Below, piece after piece: positions 36,393 to 44,171 of a stretch of 64,000 nucleotides of DNA (position 1 is the stretch's first letter; every line of letters begins with the position of its first letter). Under the pieces are notes generated by a model, which ran no database searches, was not told the DNA's origin, and saw nothing but the letters and a program-made list of their open reading frames with translations. Origin of the DNA: Mesolinea sp040772305 (lineage in GTDB: Bacteria; Chloroflexota; Anaerolineae; Anaerolineales; Anaerolineaceae); assembly GCA_040772305.1 (NCBI GenBank), contig JAXGYK010000001.1, positions 1,488,001 to 1,552,000 on the forward strand, read 5' to 3'. A program made the translations under genes and the position numbers.

Positions 36393-37336
36393 GAGAGAGT
36401 TGAAGAATTACTGTTTTCCGCTGTGTACATATGCTTAAATGCGCTGATTGAAACTTCAAGCATGTCAATACTTGGCTCTTTTGTGGTTAATTTTTGAAGG
36501 AGTAAATTGGGCTGGATTATTGCCCGGATGACAGGAGAATCCATGTGGTTTGCTGTAAAGCGGATGTATTCATATGCAATGCCTGAAACGACTGGCAAGA
36601 GCAGCAGCCGCGTGAGCAGACGCAAACCCAGTGGCAGAGGGCCCAAAATCGAGAAGAAGAGCACAGAAATCAGAACCAGTGTAAGTATGAAAGAAGTACC
36701 GCAACGTGGGTGAACGGTTGTCATTTTTTCTACGTTCTCGGGAGTGAGCTCCAAACCAGCTTCGAATGCATTGATTGTCTTATGTTCTGCTCCATGGTAC
36801 ATGAAGGTACGTTTAATCTCAGGAATCCGGCCTACCAAGGCCATGTACAATACCAGAATCAGAAGGCGAAACAAGCCTTCTACTAAGTTTGACCACCAGT
36901 GGCTTAAGTTAAGCAATTTTTCCAGGCCACCAGCAGCCAAAGCAGGTAAAAGAAAGAAAACTGCAATACCAAGAGCGAGGCTGAGCACGATGGTAAACAC
37001 CAGGGAGCTTCCTTCCAATTTTTCGTCCTCGCCGGTTTGAATATTGGCGCTTTTTGTCAAGTAACGCATACCCAGGTTAAGAGCATCCCAGAGACCAATT
37101 ACCCCCCGAACGAAGGGTACGGTCATCCACTTAGAGCGATAGAACTGCGGCAGCTTTTCCTCAATAGTCACAATTTGTCCATCGGGCGCCCGGCAGCTCA
37201 TAGCCAGGGCTGTTTTACCGCGCATCAGCACACCTTCCATTACAGCCTGTCCGCCATAGGATGGGAGACGCAGCTGTGAATCATCTTTTTGATACGCAGG
37301 TTCGTTTAAATTTTCAGAAGTGTTTGGTGTTGGCAT
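36389..37336 (-). CDS. DUF1385 family membrane protein
   Basis: 315 residues from ATG 37336 (MPTPNTSENLN). YGGQAVMEGVLMRG and the FMYHGAEHKTINAFEAG and HPRCGTSF motifs define the DUF1385 family, whose function is not established (it includes YqhQ of Bacillus). About four hydrophobic helices lie between residues 120 and 290. A TATAAT lies 7 nt before the ATG, so the mRNA may be leaderless. The upstream open frame extension of 36 codons crosses this promoter and is rejected. Confidence 0.88.
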   Translation of the reverse strand: MPTPNTSENLNEPAYQKDDSQLRLPSYGGQAVMEGVLMRGKTALAMSCRAPDGQIVTIEEKLPQFYRSKWMTVPFVRGVIGLWDALNLGMRYLTKSANIQTGEDEKLEGSSLVFTIVLSLALGIAVFFLLPALAAGGLEKLLNLSHWWSNLVEGLFRLLILVLYMALVGRIPEIKRTFMYHGAEHKTINAFEAGLELTPENVEKMTTVHPRCGTSFILTLVLISVLFFSILGPLPLGLRLLTRLLLLPVVSGIAYEYIRFTANHMDSPVIRAIIQPNLLLQKLTTKEPSIDMLEVSISAFKHMYTAENSNSSTLS

Positions 37337-37725
37337 GGGCGCTATTATACCGAATGACTTGGGCCAGTGACCAATAGAATAGAATGGGAGAAACAATAAC
37401 CTAAGCTTATCCTTGAACCAAATGCTGTGCTGGTCATGAAGCAATGGCAGATTGAAACCTTTAAGAAAAAAGGGCGTACGGGTATACGAGGCGTATTATT
37501 TCACAGCGTATCTTAGAAATGCATGAGAAAGCTACCTTTATATGGGATTTGTGATGCAATAGCAGGTTTAGGGCGTTAGAATTGGTGCAAAGGAGCTTAG
37601 TCTCCAAATCTTTAACCGGTCTGGGGCACTTAAAAACCTAAGAATACAACAGACAGGATAAGCATTGAGATACTTGTGGGTGTTTTACGACTTCTGTATC
37701 CTTGCCGGAAGTGTAGGTTAAAAAA
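37337..37725. other. Divergent intergenic region between the DUF1385 gene and trxB
   Basis: Beyond the TATAAT upstream of 37336 (minus strand), nothing is recognised. Confidence 0.5.
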
Positions 37726-38661
37726 ATGAGCGAAGAAAACAATCACCATAGACTGATCATTTTAGGAGGAGGTCCGGCCGGTTTAAGTGCAGCACTGTAC
37801 GCTGCCCGAGCTGAGTTAGAGCCCTTGGTACTAACTGGAATGGTTCCTTATGGTCAGGTCTCAACAACTAACCTGATAGAAAACTACCCCGGATTTCCAA
37901 GCGGTGTAGGAGGAATGGAGCTGGGACAACTCTTTGAAGAACAAGCCCGCTATTTTGGAGCGAATATTGAATTTGCGCAGGCGGAATCTGTGGAGCTGGA
38001 AACACGGCCTTTTCAGATAAAGACCTACGATAAGGTGTACACAGCTGATAGTTTAATCCTGTGTTTAGGTGCTTCTTCACGGAAACTGGGCGTACCCGGT
38101 GAGAAAGAACTTGTTGGTAAGGGGGTGTCTTATTGCGGCACCTGTGACGGTTGGTTTTTCAAAGGCAAAGATATCCATGTAGTTGGAGGCGGAGATTCAG
38201 CTTTGGAAGAAGCTCTGTTTCTGACCCGGTTCGCGAACAGTGTTACGATTATCCATCGGCGCGACACTTTGCGCGGCGGAGCCATCTTGGAAAGACGTGC
38301 GCGTGAAAACCCGAAGATCAATTTCATTTGGAATACTGTGGTACGAGAAATTTCCGGAGATCAGGCGGTACGCAGTTTGGTAGTGGAAGACCTTAGCAAA
38401 GGCGAATTACGCGATATTCCCAGTGACGGTGTCTTCATTTTTATCGGTCATACACCCAACTCGCAGATACTGGGAAATCAGTTGGAATTAGAGGCGGATG
38501 GTACTGTAAGGATTAACAGGCAAATGCGCACGAATATTCCGGGTGTTTTTGCTGCTGGCGAGATTGCAGACAATCAATACCGCCAGGTTGTGACCAGTGT
38601 TGGCATGGGTGCGGCAGCTGCCATCCAAGCGATACGTTATCTGGAGGCGTTTGAAGGCTAG
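37726..38661 (+). CDS. trxB: Thioredoxin reductase
   Basis: 311 residues. FAD motif ILGGGPAGLSAALYAAR near residue 12, redox-active CGTC at 137-140 (CGTCDGWFFKGK), NADPH motif VVGGGDSALEEALF and the terminal FAAGEIADNQYRQVVTSVGMG. It reduces thioredoxin using NADPH. Length is typical of the low-molecular-weight class. Confidence 0.95.
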   Translation: MSEENNHHRLIILGGGPAGLSAALYAARAELEPLVLTGMVPYGQVSTTNLIENYPGFPSGVGGMELGQLFEEQARYFGANIEFAQAESVELETRPFQIKTYDKVYTADSLILCLGASSRKLGVPGEKELVGKGVSYCGTCDGWFFKGKDIHVVGGGDSALEEALFLTRFANSVTIIHRRDTLRGGAILERRARENPKINFIWNTVVREISGDQAVRSLVVEDLSKGELRDIPSDGVFIFIGHTPNSQILGNQLELEADGTVRINRQMRTNIPGVFAAGEIADNQYRQVVTSVGMGAAAAIQAIRYLEAFEG

Positions 38662-38689
38662 GATTGGTCTAAGTGTTACTTTAAAGACA

Positions 38690-38724
38690 AAACCCCGGGT
38701 TCATGCTGGAGCAGACCGGGGTTT
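38690..38724. terminator. Bidirectional terminator between trxB and the LysM gene
   Basis: AAACCCCGG (38690-38698) pairs with CCGGGGTTT (38716-38724), 17-nt loop, between converging genes. Confidence 0.75.
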
Positions 38725-38745
38725 ATTAATTCGTGTGCTTTGGAA

Positions 38746-39909
38746 TTAAGGCGTGGGGCTGGGAGCAATTGGTTCTGAACTGCCCATCCAGCTGAACACA
38801 CGTGCTTCGCTGGTGAAGCCTGCCTCAGTATACGTTGGGTTTGCATCACCTGCATTGGTTTGCTTTGCCACCGAAACTGACCACTGGATAATATGCGGGC
38901 TGGGATCGGTAGGACGGAAGCTTGCAGGGATAATGTACTTGGTATCGCGGACGTATTGTGTAAGCACTTTATCTGGCTGAGTCAGGTCTTGGACGGTAAC
39001 GCGATAGAGCTCATTGGGTTTTAACTCGCCTACAGAAGCCCATTGCAAGGTGATTCCTTCGGTCGCAGCCGGGAAGGCTGCTCCGCTGGCCGGTAATAGC
39101 AGGTTGGGAGCTGGATAAGGAGGCAAAGGAGTGGGCGTTGCCGTTGGTGCCCCTGGCGCCTTACGATCACAGAGGGGTACTTCTATCGTTTCTCCTTCGC
39201 GCAGAACCTGAGAGCTCATGCGGTTGTGCGAGATGATCTCCTGAATTGAAACGCCATATTCCGCAGCGATGCGGCTTAGCGTCCAGGCGGCTTCAACGCG
39301 CACAGGCACAACATTGGTACAGCGGTCATCATCAGGGCCTTCAGCGTCGGATGCGGGCAAAGGTGTGTTGGTGGGTACCGGGCTGGGTGTCAGCGTGGGC
39401 TGAGGGATGTTCAGCCGCATATTCTCGGAGAGGGTACAGTTAGGGTCCAGACCGTTGGCCCGGATAATAGCCTGCAAACTGATATCGTAAAGGAAGACGA
39501 GGTCGTAGCAGGTTTCCCCTGGTTTAACGATGTGTTCCAGCGGAGGGAGAGGCGTCCAGGTGGGCAAGGGAGTTGCCGTTTCGGTAGGTGTTGCTGTCAA
39601 GGTCCGTGTTGGAGTTAAGGTGGACGTTCCTTCCGTTAGAGGGTCAGCTGCTGGCTTTTCTGGGGCTGCAGCACGCTGAACAATGAAGAAAACAAGCACA
39701 CCCAATAGCGCGAGAAAGAGAATGCCTAGAGCTATGGCTGCAGGCAGGCTCAGCTTGATCTCGGGAAGCTTTTTAGGTTCTAAGCCTTTGGTCTTTTTAG
39801 GGGAAGCGGCTTGGCTAAGCTGCGTTCCACATACTAAACAGCGTGATGCTGCTTCGGTGAGACGGGTTCCACAAACTGGACAAATCTTGGCGTTTTTTAG
39901 TTGTTTCAT
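38746..39909 (-). CDS. Membrane-anchored zinc-ribbon and LysM protein
   Basis: 387 residues. A cytoplasmic zinc ribbon (CPVCGTRL...CLVCGTQL, about 10-30), one helix (about 56-77), a Thr/Pro-rich stretch (about 90-125), a LysM domain (HIVKPGETCYDLVFLYDIS), a second Pro/Thr spacer, a second LysM-like domain (about 205-250) and a C-terminal beta domain (about 270-375). It probably binds peptidoglycan from the outer face while the ribbon stays inside. No enzymatic domain is seen. Confidence 0.8.
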   Translation of the reverse strand: MKQLKNAKICPVCGTRLTEAASRCLVCGTQLSQAASPKKTKGLEPKKLPEIKLSLPAAIALGILFLALLGVLVFFIVQRAAAPEKPAADPLTEGTSTLTPTRTLTATPTETATPLPTWTPLPPLEHIVKPGETCYDLVFLYDISLQAIIRANGLDPNCTLSENMRLNIPQPTLTPSPVPTNTPLPASDAEGPDDDRCTNVVPVRVEAAWTLSRIAAEYGVSIQEIISHNRMSSQVLREGETIEVPLCDRKAPGAPTATPTPLPPYPAPNLLLPASGAAFPAATEGITLQWASVGELKPNELYRVTVQDLTQPDKVLTQYVRDTKYIIPASFRPTDPSPHIIQWSVSVAKQTNAGDANPTYTEAGFTSEARVFSWMGSSEPIAPSPTP

Positions 39910-39970
39910 ATCATCTAGTCCCGCAGCCAGAATGGGAAAATGGCTGCGTTGCGCTTGGTAAAATTATAAA

Positions 39971-41155
39971 ATGCCGGCACTCTATGTTCATGTTCCTTTT
40001 TGCCAACAACGCTGTTGGTATTGTGATTTTATCACCTATGCTGGAAAGACTGAATTTATTCCACGATATACGCAAGCACTCATATATGAGTTGGACTTTC
40101 TGGGCAGACATGCAGCCAGTTCGGAGCGGACCTTAAGCAGCGTTTATTTGGGTGGCGGCACGCCTTCTTTGCTCCCGATTGGAGATTTGGCACAACTTTT
40201 CAAGGCCATCAGGTGGAGTTTTCTTTTGCCTCAGGGCATTGAAGTAAGCATGGAGGCGAATCCGGGAACACTGAACAGGGATTATTTGCGTCAGTTGCGG
40301 GAAATAGGAGTAAACCGTTTGAGTTTGGGCATCCAAAGCTTTGATGATCGGAATTTAAGGCAATTGCAGCGGATCCATGATGCTAAAACAGCGCTTAAGA
40401 GCATCCAAATGGCTAGCGAGGCAGGCTTTGAATCCTTGAGTGTGGACCTGATTTTTGGTTTGCCTGGGCAGAATCTGCAAGCGTGGAGCCGGGATTTGGA
40501 GATGGCTCTGGAAAGTCCTGTACAGCACCTCTCGCTTTATAGCCTGATCCTGGAAGAAGAAACTGGTCTGGCGCAAGCAGTTAGGCGGGGTGAAATTTCG
40601 CTTCCAGATGAGGACATGGTCGCCGATATGTATGCGCTTGCGCGTGAACGCCTGGCTGGGAAGGGCTGGAAGCACTATGAAATCTCCAATTGGGCCAGGG
40701 AATCAAGCTTTGAATCTGTGCACAATAAAAGCTACTGGCTGCAGGAAAACTGGCTGGGAGTAGGTGCCGCAGCCCATGGTCTTTGCTGTGGCTGGCAAAC
40801 CGAGAATGTGCAGAGTATTCAGGAATATTGTGAGCGATTGGAGACTCTGCATCTTGAAGAAACAGAATATCCTTTAAGTCCTGCCAATATTGTGCGGAAG
40901 CGTGTAGAAGAAGACGATGCGATGCGGACATATATGATTTTTGGTCTGCGATTAATTCAGCATGGTGTAAGTGCGCAGGCTTTCGAAGAACGCTTCGGGA
41001 AGTCAATGAGCGAGGTCTTTGGTAAAGAAATCCGGCGGCTCATCCAACGTCGGATTTTGGAGTGGGTGGCTGAATCGGATGGCTGGCACCTGAGATTAAG
41101 CCACGCTGGGGTTGCGCTGGGCAACCAGGCTTTTATGGAATTTGTAGATGCTTAG
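39971..41155 (+). CDS. hemW: HemW-like radical SAM protein
   Basis: 394 residues. N-terminal YVHVPFCQQRCWYCDF holds the CxxxCxxC cluster motif, followed by YLGGGTPSLL, SMEANPGTL, NRLSLGIQSF and DLIFGLPGQ, all typical of HemW, a heme chaperone related to oxygen-independent coproporphyrinogen oxidase. The C-terminal HemN-like domain is present. TAAAAT ends 6 nt before the ATG, so the transcript may be leaderless. The stop overlaps the converging transpeptidase gene by 4 nt. Confidence 0.9.
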   Translation: MPALYVHVPFCQQRCWYCDFITYAGKTEFIPRYTQALIYELDFLGRHAASSERTLSSVYLGGGTPSLLPIGDLAQLFKAIRWSFLLPQGIEVSMEANPGTLNRDYLRQLREIGVNRLSLGIQSFDDRNLRQLQRIHDAKTALKSIQMASEAGFESLSVDLIFGLPGQNLQAWSRDLEMALESPVQHLSLYSLILEEETGLAQAVRRGEISLPDEDMVADMYALARERLAGKGWKHYEISNWARESSFESVHNKSYWLQENWLGVGAAAHGLCCGWQTENVQSIQEYCERLETLHLEETEYPLSPANIVRKRVEEDDAMRTYMIFGLRLIQHGVSAQAFEERFGKSMSEVFGKEIRRLIQRRILEWVAESDGWHLRLSHAGVALGNQAFMEFVDA

Positions 41156-42165
41156 CTTTTTGTGATTTGGAAGGGCGTTCCATAGCCCGTTGCGTGAATT
41201 TCGCCTGGTTTTACTATAGGGGTTGTCCATCTGTAAACCCATTTAGCATCATCGATAGACATGTTGATACAGCCTCCGCTCATTGGCGTACCAAAATTCT
41301 GGTGCCAAAAACAGCCATGTGAAGCCATTCCCTCAGTCATCTCAAAGAAACAATTCCAGGGTACCCCAACGAAAACATGCATTTTATCCAGTGGGGATAA
41401 CTCACCAAGGCCCATGTGCTTCGAAGGCATTTTGACCTGTATATTGTAGATTCCATCGGGGGTTGGATCGCCAGAGGAAATTTTGGTTGAAAAAACTTGC
41501 TGTTCGCCTTCAAAGGCTTTGAGTTCCTGCCGGGCTAAGGAAATGTGAATCTTTTTTTCGGTCATTGGAACGTCCGGACTTAAAGGAGAGAACTCGTTAT
41601 CTTCTATAAAACGAACATGTCCTGCTGGAACAGCATACTCTCCACTATTTAACTCATCCAGAATTTTGTACCAAGGCTGAGCATCAGGTCCAGTGATGAT
41701 GTCGGTAATCCAGTGCAAAGAGCGGTAATAAAGTAAGTAATTTGGCAGCCAACCTTTATATTTGCTAAAAACGAAGGAGCGAGTATAAGGCATCGTAATT
41801 TCACCCAACTGACCGCCATCTCTTACAGTTTTCGCAACCTGCTGGACCTGATATTTTACTTCGTAGAGTCTGCCACTATATACAAAACCGCCCCAGCATC
41901 GGTACCAGATGGGATTCCAGCTGGGCCCATTTGGGCCAAGCACTTCATCGTAAACGGTGATAATTTCGTTGTATTGGCGCTGGAAAATGATTGCAGAGCG
42001 TTCGTCGGGCTGAGAGTGGATACTGACGCCATTTTTTTCCCCCACACGCATATAACGCGGACGCGTCAGAGCGGCACTAACAGGATGAGGAGGTGCGGCT
42101 GCACCCGCGGCCAATACTGTCAGGCCCAGGTGCATAAAATGACGACGTGAAAATTTAGAGGACAT
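41152..42165 (-). CDS. Tat-exported L,D-transpeptidase (YkuD domain)
   Basis: 337 residues from ATG 42165; an in-frame TTG at 42186 is an alternative. A twin-arginine signal (SRRHFMHLGLTVLAAGAAA) leads to an SH3-like region and a YkuD catalytic domain (about 205-330). The catalytic motif is MASHGCFW...GTPMSGGCINM, with the nucleophilic Cys in SGGCIN. Such enzymes make 3-3 peptidoglycan cross-links. Tat export is unusual for the family. It overlaps the preceding HAD gene by 11 nt. Confidence 0.88.
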   Translation of the reverse strand: MSSKFSRRHFMHLGLTVLAAGAAAPPHPVSAALTRPRYMRVGEKNGVSIHSQPDERSAIIFQRQYNEIITVYDEVLGPNGPSWNPIWYRCWGGFVYSGRLYEVKYQVQQVAKTVRDGGQLGEITMPYTRSFVFSKYKGWLPNYLLYYRSLHWITDIITGPDAQPWYKILDELNSGEYAVPAGHVRFIEDNEFSPLSPDVPMTEKKIHISLARQELKAFEGEQQVFSTKISSGDPTPDGIYNIQVKMPSKHMGLGELSPLDKMHVFVGVPWNCFFEMTEGMASHGCFWHQNFGTPMSGGCINMSIDDAKWVYRWTTPIVKPGEIHATGYGTPFQITKS

Positions 42166-42958
42166 CCTCGGGCTGTAGTTCGTCAAAGGCTGAAGGAATA
42201 ATTTTCGCTACTGAGGGAAAAACGAACCTGGGCCGATAAGGGAACTTTTTGATTGTGTCTTCATCGCTAACACCACTGAGGACGAGGATGGTATCCATGC
42301 CAGCCGAAATTCCGGAAAGAACATCGGTGTCCATACGGTCGCCAATCATGATTGTATCTTCAGAGTGAACGTCCAAATAATTTAGTGCAGAGCGCATCAT
42401 GAGTGGATTCGGTTTGCCGATGAAAAAGGGTGAAGCACCTGAAGCTTTTTCGATCAAGGAGGCCATTGCACCGCAGGCAGGCACAATACCCTGCTCGGAG
42501 GGGCCATTAGCATCAGGGTTGGTTGCGATAAAGCGGGCACCATCCATAATTAAACGGATGGCTACAGTAATTTGGTCAATGTTATAGGAAAAAGTTTCCC
42601 CTAAAACGACAAAATCTGGGTTGGTAGAAGTTTGTACATAACCGATGGCGTGAATTGCTTCAGACAGGCCTAGTTCGCCAATCACGAAAGCCTTACCGCC
42701 GGCGGGCTGCTGGTTTTTAAGAAAAAGAGCTGTAGCCAGGGCCGAAGTAAAGATGTGATCTTCATCGATATCTAAACCTGTTACCTGAAGACGGTGTGCC
42801 AGGTCTCTGGTAGTGAACATAGGATTATTGGTAGTAATGAGATACTTGCGGTTCTCATCATTGAGCCGGCGGATAAATTTGTCTGCCCCCGGTACCATGC
42901 GTTTACCATGGACGAGAACGCCGTCCATGTCAATCAGAAATGATTTTCGTTCTGACAT
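42155..42958 (-). CDS. NagD-like HAD-IIA phosphatase
   Basis: 267 residues. HAD motif I is FLIDMDGVLVHG, motif II is LITTNNP, and the C-terminal motifs FIGKPNPLMMRSAL and MIGDRMDTDVLSGISAGMDTILVLSG are complete, with the C2-type cap of NagD/PNPase-like enzymes. Substrates in this family are phosphorylated sugars or nucleotides; the one here is not predictable. It precedes the transpeptidase gene in the same transcript. Confidence 0.9.
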   Translation of the reverse strand: MSERKSFLIDMDGVLVHGKRMVPGADKFIRRLNDENRKYLITTNNPMFTTRDLAHRLQVTGLDIDEDHIFTSALATALFLKNQQPAGGKAFVIGELGLSEAIHAIGYVQTSTNPDFVVLGETFSYNIDQITVAIRLIMDGARFIATNPDANGPSEQGIVPACGAMASLIEKASGASPFFIGKPNPLMMRSALNYLDVHSEDTIMIGDRMDTDVLSGISAGMDTILVLSGVSDEDTIKKFPYRPRFVFPSVAKIIPSAFDELQPEDVL

Positions 42959-43004
42959 ATTTTTAATACCTCTTTCTTATGGCTTGTGTGTGAAAGTTAA
43001 TATT

Positions 43005-43041
43005 AACAAGCCACTGCGCATGGTAACAACAGTGGCTTGTT
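43005..43041 (-). terminator. Terminator originally of the acyl-CoA synthetase gene
   Basis: AACAAGCCACTG (43005-43016) pairs perfectly with CAGTGGCTTGTT (43030-43041). It lies on the far side of the insertion sequence from the gene ending at 44157, so the insertion separates that gene from its terminator. It may also insulate the HAD gene. Confidence 0.75.
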
Positions 43042-43052
43042 TTGTCAAATAT

Positions 43053-43078
43053 GATGAAAAAGGTTATTTCTTCTTAGT
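43053..43078. repeat. 26-bp target-site duplication, left copy
   Basis: Identical to 44146-44171. It repeats the last codons and stop of the acyl-CoA synthetase gene, duplicated on insertion of the element between. Confidence 0.9.
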
Positions 43079-44145
43079 TGTTGGTTTGTCAAACATATTT
43101 GGACAGTGAGTTTCAAATAATCTAAAGGGCACAGGAACTTAAGCGGTCGCATCGGGATCTTGTTCGTACGCTGATTGTGTCTTCTCAATTGTGTTTGGAA
43201 ATCTTCAAAGGAAAAGAACTTGGCACGGTCATAAAAACGTTTTTGATCTTCCCTGTGGCTCCTTTCCACCTTGCCGTTGTGCCGCGGCGTATAAGGCTTG
43301 ATCCGCTTGTATTTGATGGCATGCTCGCTAAGGTATCTCTGGAAGAGGTTAGGTCTGTCGTTGTCTTCCCTCTTGCTGTAGTGGCTGGTGAACTCCGGGC
43401 CATTGTCCGTCTGGACACAGTCAATACGAATACCGTGGGAGGAAAACCAACGGACGGCCTTGCTGATGAAATCAGCTGAGGAGAAGGTGTCCGCCTGCTG
43501 ATAAGCAGCCAGGTATCTCAGGCGGCTGTATTCATCAATGGCTGTGTACTGATAATACTTTCCCCATGTTTTATCCTGGATACACTCTCTGGGAACATGT
43601 TTGACGTCAATTTGTACCCGCTGGCCGGGATACAGCATCGCCTCATAAGGTTTGGGAGGAGACCCTTTCTTCCTGGGTTTTATGGAACGCTCTAACCCTT
43701 CCCTTCGTTCCACGCGATATAAACTGACGTAATGACGGGTGTAGCCTTGCTTTCTCAGTTTGAACCAGAACTCCAACAATCCCAGCTCCGCATTCCGCCT
43801 GCGGCAGCGAATGATCAGGGCAATCTCATCCTGGGTATGTTGATTGGGATGGTGATGAGGTCTGCGCGATTTGGCCGCTAAAGAGCCTATTGCTCCATCA
43901 AACCGCTTGAGCCAATAGTAGATATAACTTCGCGCCCGGTTGTATCTTCTGCTTGCTTTGCTTACTCCATATTTGAGAGCGTAGTTCACCAAAGAGTACC
44001 GGTATTTCATCTCTTGTGTTATCTTATCCATTGCAGGTTGTGGTTCCTCCATATTGTTTTTTGTTCAGCGCAATAACAATATCAGTGATACCACTTCCTG
44101 CATTATTCTTTTACTTCACTGTCCAAGATGTATCGTAAACCAACA
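43079..44145 (-). mobile_element. Insertion sequence with 26-bp target duplication (IS481/IS1202-like)
   Basis: 1067 bp. The ends are TGTTGGTTT (from 43079) and AAACCAACA (to 44145). The inverted repeats run imperfectly for about 30 bp and share an inner TTGGACAGTGA block. Flanked by perfect 26-bp direct repeats (43053-43078 and 44146-44171). The transposase resembles IS481, but such a long duplication is reported, to my recollection, for the related IS1202 family. Confidence 0.87.
43097..44052 (-). CDS. DDE transposase (IS481/IS1202-like)
   Basis: The reading frame runs from ATG 44052 to a stop at 43045, beyond the left end of the element, so the last residues are encoded by the inverted repeat and flanking target copy. 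An N-terminal helix-turn-helix (about 15-55, YALKYGVSKASRRYNRARSYIYYWLKR) precedes an rve core with IDVKHV (Asp), CVQTDNGPEF (Asp) and GKVERSHREDQKRFY (Glu). The full frame is 335 residues. I give 43097 only as an approximate end of the core protein; the true stop is at 43045-43047. No internal disruption is seen. Confidence 0.8.
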
Positions 44146-44171
44146 GATGAAAAAGGTTATTTCTTCTTAGT
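44146..44171. repeat. 26-bp target-site duplication, right copy
   Basis: Identical to 43053-43078 and includes the stop codon of the adjoining synthetase gene, so that gene remains intact. Confidence 0.9.

Noticed and set aside
37337..37444. 36-codon N-terminal extension of the DUF1385 gene
   Set aside because: It covers the TATAAT promoter box and has no ribosome-binding site.
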